From NCBI GenBank assembly GCA_026075535.2, contig AP026540.1:868001-932000 (forward strand): a stretch of 64,000 bases of DNA, read 5' to 3'. Positions 1 to 9,088 of this stretch are shown here, one piece after another. The notes under the pieces are model-generated. The model worked only from the letters and a program-made list of their open reading frames with translations, did not search any database and was not told the DNA's origin. Every line of letters begins with the position of its first letter. The first letter of the stretch is position 1. Source of the DNA: Tricholoma matsutake. Its lineage: Eukaryota > Basidiomycota > Agaricomycetes > Agaricales > Tricholomataceae. Made by a program: the position numbers and the translations under genes.

Positions 1-59
1 ACGAAATTCAACAATGAATATAATCTAATATGGTAAAATACCATATACCAACACTTTTT

Positions 60-267
60 AGACCCTCGGATAACTGTGATGGAGTACAGTGGTGTTCCCA
101 TGATTGTTGACTCTGTTGCTGAGGCATGGGAACTCGTGGCAGTACATCGTATTCACGATGATCTTTCAATACTTACCTCCGAGGTGAACATATCACAATT
201 TGTATGGTAAGTTTTTCTTGTTTTGTTGTGTTTTTCTTTAGTAACTATTGTTTCAATTACATTTTAG
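60..267 (+). pseudogene. Orphan exon with a short intron, unidentified
   Basis: An open frame of about 49 codons (about 60-206; starts DPRITVMEYSG, ends SEVNISQFVW) runs into a good 5' splice site, GTAAGT at 207. A T-rich stretch and an acceptor TTTTAG follow, ending at 267, for a 61-bp intron typical of basidiomycetes. The downstream frame soon closes. I do not recognise the protein. It could be the tail of a transposase cut by later insertions. Confidence 0.35.
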
Positions 268-381
268 GTTCTAGTTGTTTTGTGACAATGGTCACCAATG
301 GCCTGGACTAAGACAAACAACATGAAGAACTGGTACTGGCGACAGCGATGGTGGCATACAAAGAAGAAAACAAGAAAAACA

Positions 382-468
382 GCCCAAGAGATGTTGATGA
401 CACCTCTTGGGCCATAAGTAAGTTTTGTTTCTTTTTTTCTCACATTTTGTTGCTACTACATTTTTCAG
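382..468 (+). repeat. Hairpin-plus-intron repeat, copy 1
   Basis: Inverted arms GCCCAAGAG and CTCTTGGGC (382-413) are followed five bases later by GTAAGT at 418, a T-rich tract, and TTTTTCAG ending at 468. The layout is the same as at 777, 6362, 6523, 6652, 6816, 31297 and 36031. No open frame flanks it. Confidence 0.6.
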
Positions 469-776
469 GTAATAATTTGATGATGATGGCTATGACCAGC
501 ACCAAGGGCAAATGACAGCGACAACGACCCAGCACCCACCACTGCCACTGCACAACAGAGAGTACTACAACAACCACAACAAGGACAATGGGGACCACCA
601 CAAGATGACGATGTGGGCACGGCATCAATGGGGACGGGGATGACAGGGATGGGGATGATGCCACAACACAAACTGCGGCAAGTGGCAGACAACAAGGCAG
701 ACAATGAGGAAGGGAACTAAGGTGGAAAGCACAGGTGCCAAAGACAGCGCTGTACAATGAGGGAGGAACACAAAAA
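469..776. repeat. Low-complexity GACAATGA/CACCACCA-rich DNA
   Basis: Purine-rich and trinucleotide-biased sequence made of GATGATG, GACAACGA and CCACCAC runs. Long frames here come from composition, not coding. Similar DNA recurs at 6190-6360, 31480-32040, 35700-36060 and 36180-36620, each time near a hairpin-plus-intron repeat. Confidence 0.5.
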
Positions 777-870
777 GGGCCCAAGGGACATCAATGACGT
801 CTCTTGGGCCATAGGTATTTTTTTTTCTTGTCTCATTTCATTTTTTATTACTAACAAAATTTTTAAGTCT
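777..870 (+). repeat. Hairpin-plus-intron repeat, copy 2
   Basis: The arms are GGGCCCAAG and CTTGGGCC (777-810). Next come a donor-like GTATTT at 814, a T-rich tract, a branch-like CTAAC near 851, and TTTTAAG as a weak acceptor. Confidence 0.5.
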
Positions 871-910
871 GCCCAGACCATGAAACGAACAAGGAGACCC
901 ATTGGCATAG

Positions 911-1335
911 TATAAGGGCAACCTAAGCCTCTAGCAAAGGGAAATCCAAAGTTAAAATTATACTACATAGTACAGGGATTGGGGACACACCTAGCAAAGG
1001 GAAATCCGAAGAGAAAACTCTAAGGATCCCTTTGCCGATGCCCAGTATATGTGAAGATGACAAAAATCAAATAATAACCTAAAAATAGAAAAGGTGGAGA
1101 TAGGCAGATCAAGTCCGCCGAATGACATCATACCAAGGGGTAGGTGTTGGAAGGGGTGCTCCGCCTCTAAATATAAAAGTGTCAACATGTACAAATATGA
1201 TAGAAAGGGAAAATTAGTAATAAAATCCGGAAAAATTATAGAAAATGAAGAATAGAAGGAAATGAAGTGAGGAAAAATATAGAACAAACGTAAAAAATAG
1301 GAGAAACACACAGGGCACCCCCTAGTCCCCTTACA
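911..1335 (-). repeat. G1 3' LTR
   Basis: It matches 8394-8819 and the solo LTR at 32136-32570 over its full length of about 425 bp with scattered differences. On the element strand it starts TGTAAGGGG and ends GCCCTTATA, so it ends TA rather than CA. The inner edge abuts the polypurine tract. Confidence 0.9.
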
Positions 1336-1370
1336 TCACCCCCTCTCTAAGATGCATTGCCCCGATGCAT

Positions 1371-2003
1371 TCAAAATCCCATACAACCAAAGTCTGTGAC
1401 TTGAATGCGACGCGGTGCAACAGTGTGCCATCGGTGGAATTCCTTGATTAACTGAGGGGCATTCACGTCAGACTCTTCGACCCATGAGTTCTCCTCATAC
1501 CCATAACCCTTCCAATGCACCAAATACTGGAGTTTTCCTCGATGCAAATGGCTGTCCAAGATTGACTTGACTTTGTATTGGGGTTCTTCCTCAATCACTG
1601 TAGGCAGTGGTGGTGGGTGTGAATGGCATCCCGGGAATGGATCTGGGGGAGCTGGAAGCAGTTTGATGACATGGAGGACTGGGTGGAGTCTGGACATGGA
1701 GGCTGGGAGGCATAGATGATAGGCATGCATTCCAACACACTTGACAATGGGGAAAGGTCCCAAGAAGCGGTGAGCAAGTTTCTTGGATGGACGTGTAGTG
1801 GAGATGTCACTGGAGTCAAGATAAACTCGATCACCAACCTTGTACTGAGGGGTCGGAGAATGGCATTGGTTGTAAAAGTGCGCCATGTCGTCTTTTGCCT
1901 TTGCTAAGGCTGCCCTTGCCTCCTCTAAGCTATCCTGCATGTGTTCTGTGAACTCATTCACCATCTCGATGTGTGAAGGAGTTTGGCGAGGTTCAAATCC
2001 CAT
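1371..2003 (-). pseudogene. G1 integrase C-terminal part with chromodomain
   Basis: This piece of about 210 codons is the end of the G1 polyprotein. It runs from the region after the integrase catalytic core (ARAALAKAKDDMAHFYN, a DRVYLD strand typical of the GPY/F domain) into a C-terminal chromodomain (YKVKSILDSHLHRGKLQYLV, then HWKGYG and ENSWVEE). Chromodomains of this kind steer chromoviral integration to marked chromatin. The aromatic and WKGY residues of the fold are present. It is separated from the core at 2013 by one stop codon. Confidence 0.85.
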
Positions 2004-2012
2004 GTGTGGATG

Positions 2013-2849
2013 TCATCCAGTGTCTAACAGGAAAGGGGTCTGTTGAGTGGAAGCATGGACATGGTTGTTGTATCTGAACTCAGCCAAGGGGAGAAGATCA
2101 TCCCAATTGTCCTGGTGTTCATTGACAAAGATGTGGATGTACTGCTCCAGTTCCTGGTTGACTTGCTCAGTTTGGCCGTCGGTTTGTGGGTGATAAGCAG
2201 TCGAAGCAAGGAGTTTGATCCCCAGGAGTTGGTACAGCTCGCGAGTGAACTCTGCCATGAACTGAGGGCCACAATCAGAGAGGAAAGCGCCAGGAAGTCC
2301 ATGTAATTTCCACACATGGTGGAGGTAGAGTCGGGCAGTGCCCAGGGCACTGACAGTGGTGTGAGTGGGAATGAAGTGAGCGCGTTTTCCCACTGAATCA
2401 ACTGTGCACATCACCACATCAAACCCATTCTACTCTGGCAACTCCACCACAAAGTCGACGCTGACAACATCCCAACGACTCTCTGGAACAGGAAGAGGGT
2501 GTAGCTCACCAATGGGTTTGCGATGAGGAACCTTGGTGCATAAGCAAAGGTCACAAGTGCAACAATACTGACCAATGAGGCGTGACATTTGTGGCCACCA
2601 ATAATTCCGTGAGGTGAGCTCCAAGGTCTTTCAGCATCCAGGATGACCAGCAATTTGTGAGTCATGGTGTTGGGATATGATGCGCTGGCAAAGGTCTGGG
2701 TCATTGGGAACATAGATGCGGTCCCTGAAATACAACAAGTCCTCTTTTCAGCCCACTCTGCTGCACGCAAGGAAAGGGTGGATCCCTTCCTCAGTGCCTT
2801 AACAGCTCAGGCAACAACATCCTCATGTAAACCGCTACGGTTTGCATGA
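2013..2849 (-). pseudogene. G1 integrase zinc-binding domain and catalytic core
   Basis: The two frames 2411-2770 and 2430-2624 hold the H2C2 zinc finger ([13 protein letters not shown]) with the linker [11 protein letters not shown]. The core follows, with Asp in VDFVV, Asp in LSDCGPQF and Glu in TEQVNQELEQY, which form the DDE triad of retroviral-type integrases. The linker PQTDGQTEQ is typical of gypsy elements. Shifts near 2420 and 2770 and a stop before 2013 disable it. It would cut and join element cDNA to the host genome. Confidence 0.85.
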
Positions 2850-4549
2850 CGAATGTCATGTAGGATGTCTCGCTCCTCACCCTGGGGTGCAATGCCTTCC
2901 AGTGCCTGAATGGTGAACAGGTCTGGCTGCAACAACACAATGTTTTGGTTGTCATCACTGCCATCCCCATGGTCTGCACGTTGGGAGAGGGCATTGGTCT
3001 TCCCCATGCTGTGACCTGGACGGTGGTGCAAGGAGAAGTCAAATCTGGATAGATACAGGGACCAACAAGCTTGACAATGGTTCAATTTCTTGGCCATCAT
3101 AAAGTACTCAAGATTCTTGTAATCCATCCAAATTTCCACCTTGTGTTGGGCACCCTCGAGGAAGTGTTGCCACTCCTCAAGTGCACGCATTATCGCCAAC
3201 ATCTCCTTGTCATGGATCTTGTAATTTCGCTCTACAGCACTAAGGCTTTTGGAGTAGAACATAACAGGATGCCACTTCTGGTCCTCTTGAGACTGCTGAG
3301 ACAACACGATGCCCATCGTGAAGTCAGAACTGTCGGCTTCTACACGAAAAGGACACGAATCATCAGCAAAGGTAAGGATGGGAGCAGAAGTGACCATCTC
3401 TTTAAGCCTTTCGAATGCCTCCTGTTGTGCATTATCCCACCTCCATGCCTCCTTTCCTGTCAAGTTGAACAGTGGTCGTGCATGATGTGAGAAATCCTTG
3501 ATAAAACGCCGATAGAAATTGATGAAGCCCAGGAAAGACTGCACCTCTTTCTTGTTCGTGGGTGTCGGCCAAGCTGTGACCCCATTCACCTTGATAGGAT
3601 CCATCTCCACTTGACCCTCCAAGATAATCAGGCCAAGGTACTCGATCTTGGTCTTCTCAAATTCACATTTGTCCTGACGAAGGTAGAGTTTGTACCGTCG
3701 AAGCCGTTCTAGGACGAGGCGCGTGATGCGACGGTGCTCTTCAACTGTGCGAGTGAAGATGAGGATGTCGTCGAGATAGATGCAGACAACACCTTCGAGG
3801 ATGAGGTTGTGGAAGATGTCGTTCATCATGGTCTGAAAGGTGGCAGGGCTATTAGTAAGGCCAAAGAACATGACAAGCGGTTCAAAAAGACCATGGTTGG
3901 TACAAAAGGCTGCCTTCCACTCATCTCCCTCCTTTATCCTCACATTATTGTAGCCCCAACGGACATCGAGCTTGGTGAAGTATTGGGCTCCACAGAGCTG
4001 GTTCACAAGTTCAGAGATGAGGGGTAGTGGGTAGCGATTTTTGACCATGATGTTGTTGAGCCTTCTGAAGTCTTGAACCGGTTGAAGTGAGCCATCCTTC
4101 TTCTTGACAAAGAAAAAGGGGGAGGCCATGGGTGACTTCGATGGTCGGATACGTCCAGAGGCCAGGTGCTCGTCGATGAACTGGTCAAGCTGTCGTTGTT
4201 CTTCAGGAGAGAGAGGATAGACCTTGCAGGATGAAGGGGTTGCACCGGGGGTGAGTTCGATCACATGATCCCATGGCTTGCACGCAGGGAGAGAGTCGAA
4301 CAATTCCTTGGAGAACACATCTCCAAACTCATGGAGGTGAGGGAGCAAGGAATTAGTAGAGGATTTAGCAGCATTGTTTTTGTGGAAGGCCTCGGTGAGG
4401 CATTGGGATATGTTTGATGTAGCACACACCTTGTGTGATGGATGAATTGCAGTGTAGAAGATCCGATCACCTTCCTCCACTTCCTCTGGCTCCTCATCAT
4501 CATCATCATCCGAGTCCGGCATCAGATCAGGAACCCCTTCCAACTCCAC
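2807..4549 (-). CDS. G1 reverse transcriptase-RNase H (open, 580 codons)
   Basis: The longest intact frame of G1. The reverse transcriptase domain (about residues 130-310) has the LDVRWGYNN strand and the catalytic YLDD box (CIYLDDILIF). The connection FLGFINFYRRFI is typical of Ty3/gypsy. RNase H follows (about residues 395-520) with EADSSDFTMG, a Glu in NYKIHDKEMLAI and MDYKNLEYF, where most relatives have TDHKNLEYF. The frame is upstream of and out of frame with the integrase. It would copy element RNA to DNA in virus-like particles. Because gag and protease are broken, the product is probably not made normally. Confidence 0.9.
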   Translation of the reverse strand: MELEGVPDLMPDSDDDDDEEPEEVEEGDRIFYTAIHPSHKVCATSNISQCLTEAFHKNNAAKSSTNSLLPHLHEFGDVFSKELFDSLPACKPWDHVIELTPGATPSSCKVYPLSPEEQRQLDQFIDEHLASGRIRPSKSPMASPFFFVKKKDGSLQPVQDFRRLNNIMVKNRYPLPLISELVNQLCGAQYFTKLDVRWGYNNVRIKEGDEWKAAFCTNHGLFEPLVMFFGLTNSPATFQTMMNDIFHNLILEGVVCIYLDDILIFTRTVEEHRRITRLVLERLRRYKLYLRQDKCEFEKTKIEYLGLIILEGQVEMDPIKVNGVTAWPTPTNKKEVQSFLGFINFYRRFIKDFSHHARPLFNLTGKEAWRWDNAQQEAFERLKEMVTSAPILTFADDSCPFRVEADSSDFTMGIVLSQQSQEDQKWHPVMFYSKSLSAVERNYKIHDKEMLAIMRALEEWQHFLEGAQHKVEIWMDYKNLEYFMMAKKLNHCQACWSLYLSRFDFSLHHRPGHSMGKTNALSQRADHGDGSDDNQNIVLLQPDLFTIQALEGIAPQGEERDILHDIRHANRSGLHEDVVA

Positions 4550-4591
4550 TTCAGGTATAGGCAGGGGTCCGGCATGACACTTCTGAGTACA

Positions 4592-5251
4592 TCATATCGC
4601 AGCCTTCTGTCCACAACATTCTTGCCTGCCTTCTGTGAAACAAGTACGACAGTGGGATGGACATCGGCTCATGGTAACCTCCCCGGTATGCCAGTCAACC
4701 TCTGGGTTATGGTCTCGAAGCCACAGATAGCCCAAAATTACCTTCTGCTTTCCTAATTGAGTGACAGCAAAAAGGGCATGCTCACTATGATCTTTGTAAT
4801 GGAGGACCAGGTCTACAACCTCTCGGATGGCACCAGCTTCATTTGGGGACCCATCCACATTATACACAGGTATTGGACACGAGAGTGAGCGAGTATTTAG
4901 GCGATGTTGTTGTGCGAGATGGGCATCGATGAAGAGACCAGTCGCACCAGAGTCCAGGAGTGCAGAGACACCGAGTATCTGTCCAGTGTCGGTCATCTGC
5001 AGTTCCATTGCTAGGTTCAAGGAATGTATAGAAGGAGTGGATGCAACAATATATTTGCATAGTAGTTTACGCTCCCATGATTTAAGTTTGGGGTGTGGAG
5101 CAGAGGGAGAGATGGGAAGAGCAGGTACGTCTTCAGCCAACTTCGAAGGGTCAGAGAGGGGAACAGTCACAGAAATGGATTCATTCTCTGGGGATTCAAC
5201 TGACAAGACTTCAAAGTGGTTATGGACAGGCAGTGAGGGCGTACGATTCAC
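4592..5251 (-). pseudogene. G1 retropepsin-like protease
   Basis: The aspartic protease of the polyprotein, with the active-site motif ALLDSGATGLFID and a later ILGYLWLRDHNP, equivalent to the ILG-(M/L)-PWL motif of gypsy proteases. It lies between the gag zinc knuckle and the reverse transcriptase, as expected. It ends at a stop about 40 bp before the reverse transcriptase frame, so a frameshift or mutation separates them. Confidence 0.85.
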
Positions 5252-5762
5252 TCACTGCAAATAGAAAAATCCTGCTCCTCTGCAACTTCTGACTTGATCT
5301 CCTCTGCAACCTGATCCTTCACTTCCTCGACATCTACAAGCACCAACAAGTCTTGGAGGAGTTCATCTCACCCCTCAGGGGTGAGCATGCGGATATCCTG
5401 ATGATGGGGACATGCTCCAGCCCTGTGCACAGTTTCCCCACAATGGTAGCAGAGATTCAACCTATGTGCATGGCTGCGGGCTGCATCAACATCCATTGGT
5501 ACTGGGACATTGATGGCTGGTGTGGGAGGTTGACAAACAGGAATGGGGTTAAGGTGGGGAAGGGTTCAATTGAAGGTGTAGGGTGCATGAGTGGTAGTTG
5601 GAGCATGGAATGCAGTGTTAAATGCTGCATTTGTGAATCAGTTCTCATCACAGAGTGAAGCAGCTTCATACCAAGCATAGATATCATCATCCACTGGGCG
5701 CCCTTCCAACATCTGTGCAATCTGGTCCTGAATTTCTCAGTTGAGGCCCCGTCGGAACTTCA
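5252..5762 (-). pseudogene. G1 gag, C-terminal part with CCHC zinc knuckle
   Basis: Read in pieces because of stops and shifts. It shows a capsid-type tail (IQDQIAQMLEGRPVDD, YAWYEAA) and a knuckle CYHCGETVHRAGAC of CX2CX4HX4C spacing for RNA packaging. It joins in frame with the gag half at 7618-8231 once the 5763-7617 insertion and one copy of its duplication are ignored. Confidence 0.75.
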
Positions 5763-6017
5763 TGAGTACTTTACACTCCCCCACCTATTCCGGTTGGATT
5801 CCAGTTTGTCCAGCCAGAATTTCCGGAATTTCTGGAATCTGGTGGAATTTCTTTGTATGTAGTTTTCCCTATGCAGCACAATTCCGGTCAGAATAAGGAT
5901 CCAATTTACACCCGGAATCCCTGGAATCTGACTGGACTCATCACAACCAGAATAACAGGAATAACCAGACTAACTGGAATAACCGGAATGCACATGCTTT
6001 CCCAAATAAAAGTTCGA

Positions 6018-6095
6018 CACATATCAAGAATTGAACACTCGACCTTGGGTCTGCACACATAACAGCACGGTTAACCACTGAGCTACCAAGCAATT
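6018..6095 (-). repeat. tRNA-like module inside hAT-like copy 1
   Basis: On the minus strand, an A-box-like TAGCTCAGTGGTTAACCG is followed at tRNA-like spacing by a B-box-like GGTCGAGTGTTCAATTC. These resemble internal RNA polymerase III promoters. Acceptor-stem pairing and a 3' end fit for CCA are not convincing, so I call it tRNA-derived, not a tRNA gene. Confidence 0.6.
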
Positions 6096-6361
6096 ATTCT
6101 TGGGCATACATTTGATACTTTTATTACCCAACCAAGGTACGTAGTTAATCACAGCCATTAATGGAATAATTAATAAGTATGCATACACATGACATGTGAC
6201 ACGTGACTGCCAGCTCACAATCACCACCACCACTGTTGCCAACGCTGCCTCCTCCTCCTCTCCACTCTACCACCACCACTGTGTGTGCACCCACCACCAC
6301 CATTCCCATGCCCAATGCCACCATCACCACCACCTTCAAACGAGCCAACTGGATGGAACGT

Positions 6362-6914
6362 GGGCCCAAACGATGCAGATCGCATTGTTTGGGGCCTAAG
6401 TATGTTTTTTTTCATTTGCTTCTTGTTTTTTCATACTAACTAACTTGTTTTGTTTGTTTTATAGGTTCTACTCGACTGCCAGACATAACATGGGCCCAAA
6501 CGACGTGATTGGACAGAACACAGGCCCAAACAATGCAGATCGCATCATTTGGGCCCTAAGTAAGTTTTTTTTTGTTTGCTTTATGTTTTTATAAACTAAC
6601 TAACTTGTTTCTTTTGTTTTATAGGTTCTACTCTACTGCCAGATGGAACACGGGCCCAAATGACGTTGCTGTCGTTTGGGCCATAGATAAGTTTTTTTTT
6701 TCATTTTTCATTTTCTTTTTATCAATGAACTAATTGTAATTTATTGCTTTTTAGGTTGTATACTACTGGGGATGACCTGCCACGACGAAAAATGCGAGCC
6801 AACTGGACGCAACATGGGCCCAAATGATGGCAATGTCGTTTGGGCCATAGATAAATTTTTTCCTATTTCTTTTTGTTTTTATAAATCAACTAATTGTAAT
6901 TTATTGCTTTTTAG
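6362..6914 (+). repeat. Four tandem hairpin-plus-intron repeats (copies 3-6)
   Basis: The units begin near 6362, 6523, 6652 and 6816. Each has a GGCCCAAA...TTTGGGCC hairpin, a short step, an intron-like T-rich sequence and an acceptor TTATAG or TTTTAG, followed by GTTCTACT or GTTGTATACTACT. The first two have consensus donors (GTATGT at 6400, GTAAGT at 6560) and a CTAACTAAC branch-like motif. In the last two the donor is lost (ATAAGT, ATAAAT). The intron-like lengths are about 65 bp. Confidence 0.65.
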
Positions 6915-7138
6915 GTTGTATACTACTGGGGACGACCTGCCACGACGAAAAATGTGCAACCCACGCCCACACCCATGCCCACCCGATCCCCTCCTCCCCA
7001 TTCAAATGGGATGTGAGGCTGTCGACACAGGCTAGGAGGGTGCAGAGTGATGCCAGGAGACCCCGGAAGGGGGGTACCTGCTTAGTAAGCACCCACCAAC
7101 CTCTGTACTCGTGCCATGTCGCACTGACACCCCCAAAC

Positions 7139-7139
7139 C

Positions 7140-7170
<31 letters not shown>

Positions 7171-7177
7171 AAGAAAA
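7139..7177. repeat. Poly-C then poly-A homopolymer tract
   Basis: A run of about 21 C residues is followed by about a dozen A residues and more A-rich sequence. It lies in the hAT-like element. Exact length may be a sequencing artefact. Confidence 0.7.
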
Positions 7178-7617
7178 AAATAGAAATCCAGACAGGGCAC
7201 AACAGCGATGAACGATGACAAGCCACCCACCCCCAGCCTCACAAGGAACATGGAAGGACAGACAACAGCGGGGTCGCGTCCCCTGGTGAGGGATTTTTTT
7301 TGTACTTTTAATTATTTATTAGTATTGTGCCCCCCCCTCTGTTTTGCATGGGAGGGATTTTTTTCTTCATGTTTTTCCTAACCCTAACCCTAAGCCACTT
7401 TGACAACTTAAGACTTGAAATTTGACTATCCATTAGGGTATATACTCTAAGTTGAGCATCTGGAGTAACCAGAATCTGGTTGGAATAACTGGAATAACTG
7501 GACTCCAACCAGAATAACTGGACTCCAATCGGAATAACTGGACTCTGACCGGAATAACTGGACTCTGACCAGAATAACTGGACTCCAACCGGAATAGGTG
7601 GGGGAGGGTAAATTACA

Positions 7618-8243
7618 GAACTTCACCACCACTGGTAGCCCACTCCCATATCCTGCCATGTCCACCAAATCCTTAAACTCATCGATATAATTGTCCACAG
7701 ATCGACGCACCTGGTGGTAAGAGGATGACTTGAGTCGTGTCACTGCTCAGTGGCGCTCATTGAGGGGACAAAAGTGGTGTACAAACTCTGCTCGAAAGTC
7801 ACCCCAAGTGGAGAAAGGTAGAGAACTGAGTTCTTTAGTTTGACACAGAATACGGTCCATGCAGAGATAGGCACATTCAGATTTCATGTATGTGAAGGCC
7901 CAATAAATTTTTGCAGCCTCATTGACAAATTGATGCGACTGGAGACTGATGTATAACTCACAGGAATTAAGGAATGCACGTCCCTGCACACATGCACCAT
8001 TAAATTCAGTGGGGGGAGATGGTTTGATCTGGGCATGCTCTTTAGTGGGCGCGTTTGGCAGTACATCATTGTTGGGTGCACTTGGAGTCGCAATGGGGGG
8101 AATATTGGTCGTAGGGTTAGTCTAGAGGTCCTGACGAAGTTTTCGATTGTAGATTTAAGTGAATCAATTTGCGCACGTATTCCGGAAACATCGCTTTCAA
8201 GCACGTTGAGGCACTCTGATGTGTCCATGTCACTAGGGGGCAC
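7618..8243 (-). pseudogene. G1 gag, N-terminal part
   Basis: It begins near the ATG of MDTSECLNVLESDVSG with a helical stretch (IRAQIDSLKSTIENF). After a frameshift come the retrotransposon gag core motifs IYWAFTYMKSECA, WGDFRAEFVHHFCP and YIDEFKDLVDMAGY. It would form the capsid of the virus-like particle. It is broken by a shift near 8050, a stop near 7745 and the insertion at 7617. Confidence 0.75.
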
Positions 8244-8393
8244 ATTTGGCGAAAATGGCAGTGCAGTAAAGGCGAGAGTGTCTGGAACAGTGTGTAGGGA
8301 GTCTGTGGAGCTTTAGGAAGTGTCATCCACTCTGTACCTGCCTATCTTGGGCAGTGCATTCGCGATTTCGGGCCTTAGGGGAGAGTTTTCTAC

Positions 8394-8819
8394 TACAAGG
8401 GCAACCTCAGCCTCTAGCAAAGGGAAATCCGAAGTTAAAATTATACTACATAGTACAGGGATTGGGGACGCACCTAGCAAAGGGAAATCCGAAGAGAAAA
8501 CTCTAAGGATCCCTTTGCTGATGCCCAGTATATGTGAAGACAACAAAAATCAAATAATAACCTAAAAATAGAAAAGGCGGAGATAGGCAGATCAAGGCTG
8601 CCAAATGACATCATACCAAGGGGTAGATGTCGGAAGGGGTGCTCTGCCTCTAAATATAAAACTGTCAACATGCACAAACATGATAGAAAGGGAAAATTAG
8701 TAATAAAATCCGGAAAAATCATAGAAAATGAAGAATAGAAGGAAATGAAGTGAGGAAAAATATAGAACAAATGTCAAAAATAGGAGAAACACACAGGGCA
8801 CCCCCCTAGTCCCCTTACA
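8394..8819 (-). repeat. G1 5' LTR
   Basis: Full-length partner of 911-1335. A TTTATATTTA stretch on the element strand, also seen near 32291 in the solo copy, could be the promoter TATA box. The outer edge abuts Plavaka coding sequence. Confidence 0.9.
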
Positions 8820-9088
8820 CCATCCCCTTCACTGCGACCACTATAATCTTCCTCATCTTCCTCATCTTCCTCATCCTCATCATCATACTCCTGGCCATAA
8901 ACACCATATGGGTCCTCATCCTCATCCTCATCAACATTTTCAGGGTGCATGGCAAATCCATCATCACCATTCTGAACATCCTCCATCTCATCATCAACAT
9001 CAGCAGCATCATCTTCCAGGATGTTACAGGGTTCAATATGTCCAACACCACCACCAGGCAAATAGCGGTGGAACATATCTCTATCCAC
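8820..9088 (-). pseudogene. Plavaka C-terminal acidic tail
   Basis: It starts DRDMFHRYLPGGGVGH, a conserved end block of Plavaka proteins, followed by a long Asp/Glu-rich tract. The reading runs straight into the G1 LTR after SGRSEGDG, showing the insertion point. Confidence 0.75.

Larger units (their letters stand above)
5763..7617. mobile_element. hAT-like non-autonomous element, copy 1 (1.86 kb) in G1 gag
   Basis: Perfect 8-bp target duplications, GAACTTCA, flank it (5755-5762 and 7618-7625). Its ends are inverted repeats sharing the core CTCCCCCACCTATTCC. The subterminal regions are packed with GGAATAAC and CTGGA units on both sides. An 8-bp duplication is the hallmark of hAT-type transposition. 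No transposase frame is present. It contains a tRNA-like module, four hairpin-plus-intron repeats, a poly-C/poly-A tract and three telomere-like units. The same ends are found at 45504-46147 and 42491-43921. Confidence 0.85.
911..8819 (-). mobile_element. G1: near-complete chromodomain Ty3/gypsy LTR retrotransposon
   Basis: Both LTRs (911-1335 and 8394-8819) flank gag, aspartic protease, reverse transcriptase-RNase H, integrase and a C-terminal chromodomain, in the gypsy order, read on the minus strand. A purine tract (AGAGAGGGGGTGA on the minus strand) abuts the 3' LTR, as expected for plus-strand priming. No TGG-type primer-binding site is obvious after the 5' LTR, so self-priming (known for Tf1-type chromoviruses) is possible but unproven. 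A hAT-like element (5763-7617) splits gag. Several frameshifts and stops make it defective. The 5' LTR abuts the C-terminal acidic coding region of the Plavaka pseudogene, so G1 probably inserted there. No matching 5-bp target duplication is visible. Confidence 0.92.

Noticed and set aside
440..784. Overlapping minus-strand frames of 60-114 codons
   Set aside because: They are Cys/Val/His-rich by-products of purine- and trinucleotide-rich DNA with no domain or splice logic.
6018..6095. tRNA gene
   Set aside because: A- and B-box-like motifs are present, but acceptor and anticodon stems do not pair convincingly, and the same module occurs inside two other transposons.
7139..7177. Functional poly-C element
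   Set aside because: Homopolymers of this sort are common assembly-prone sequence; nothing links it to a function.
8474..8770. Phe/Leu-rich ORF repeated at 991-1311 and 32055-32478
   Set aside because: It is inside the G1-type LTR; recurrence follows the LTR, not a gene.
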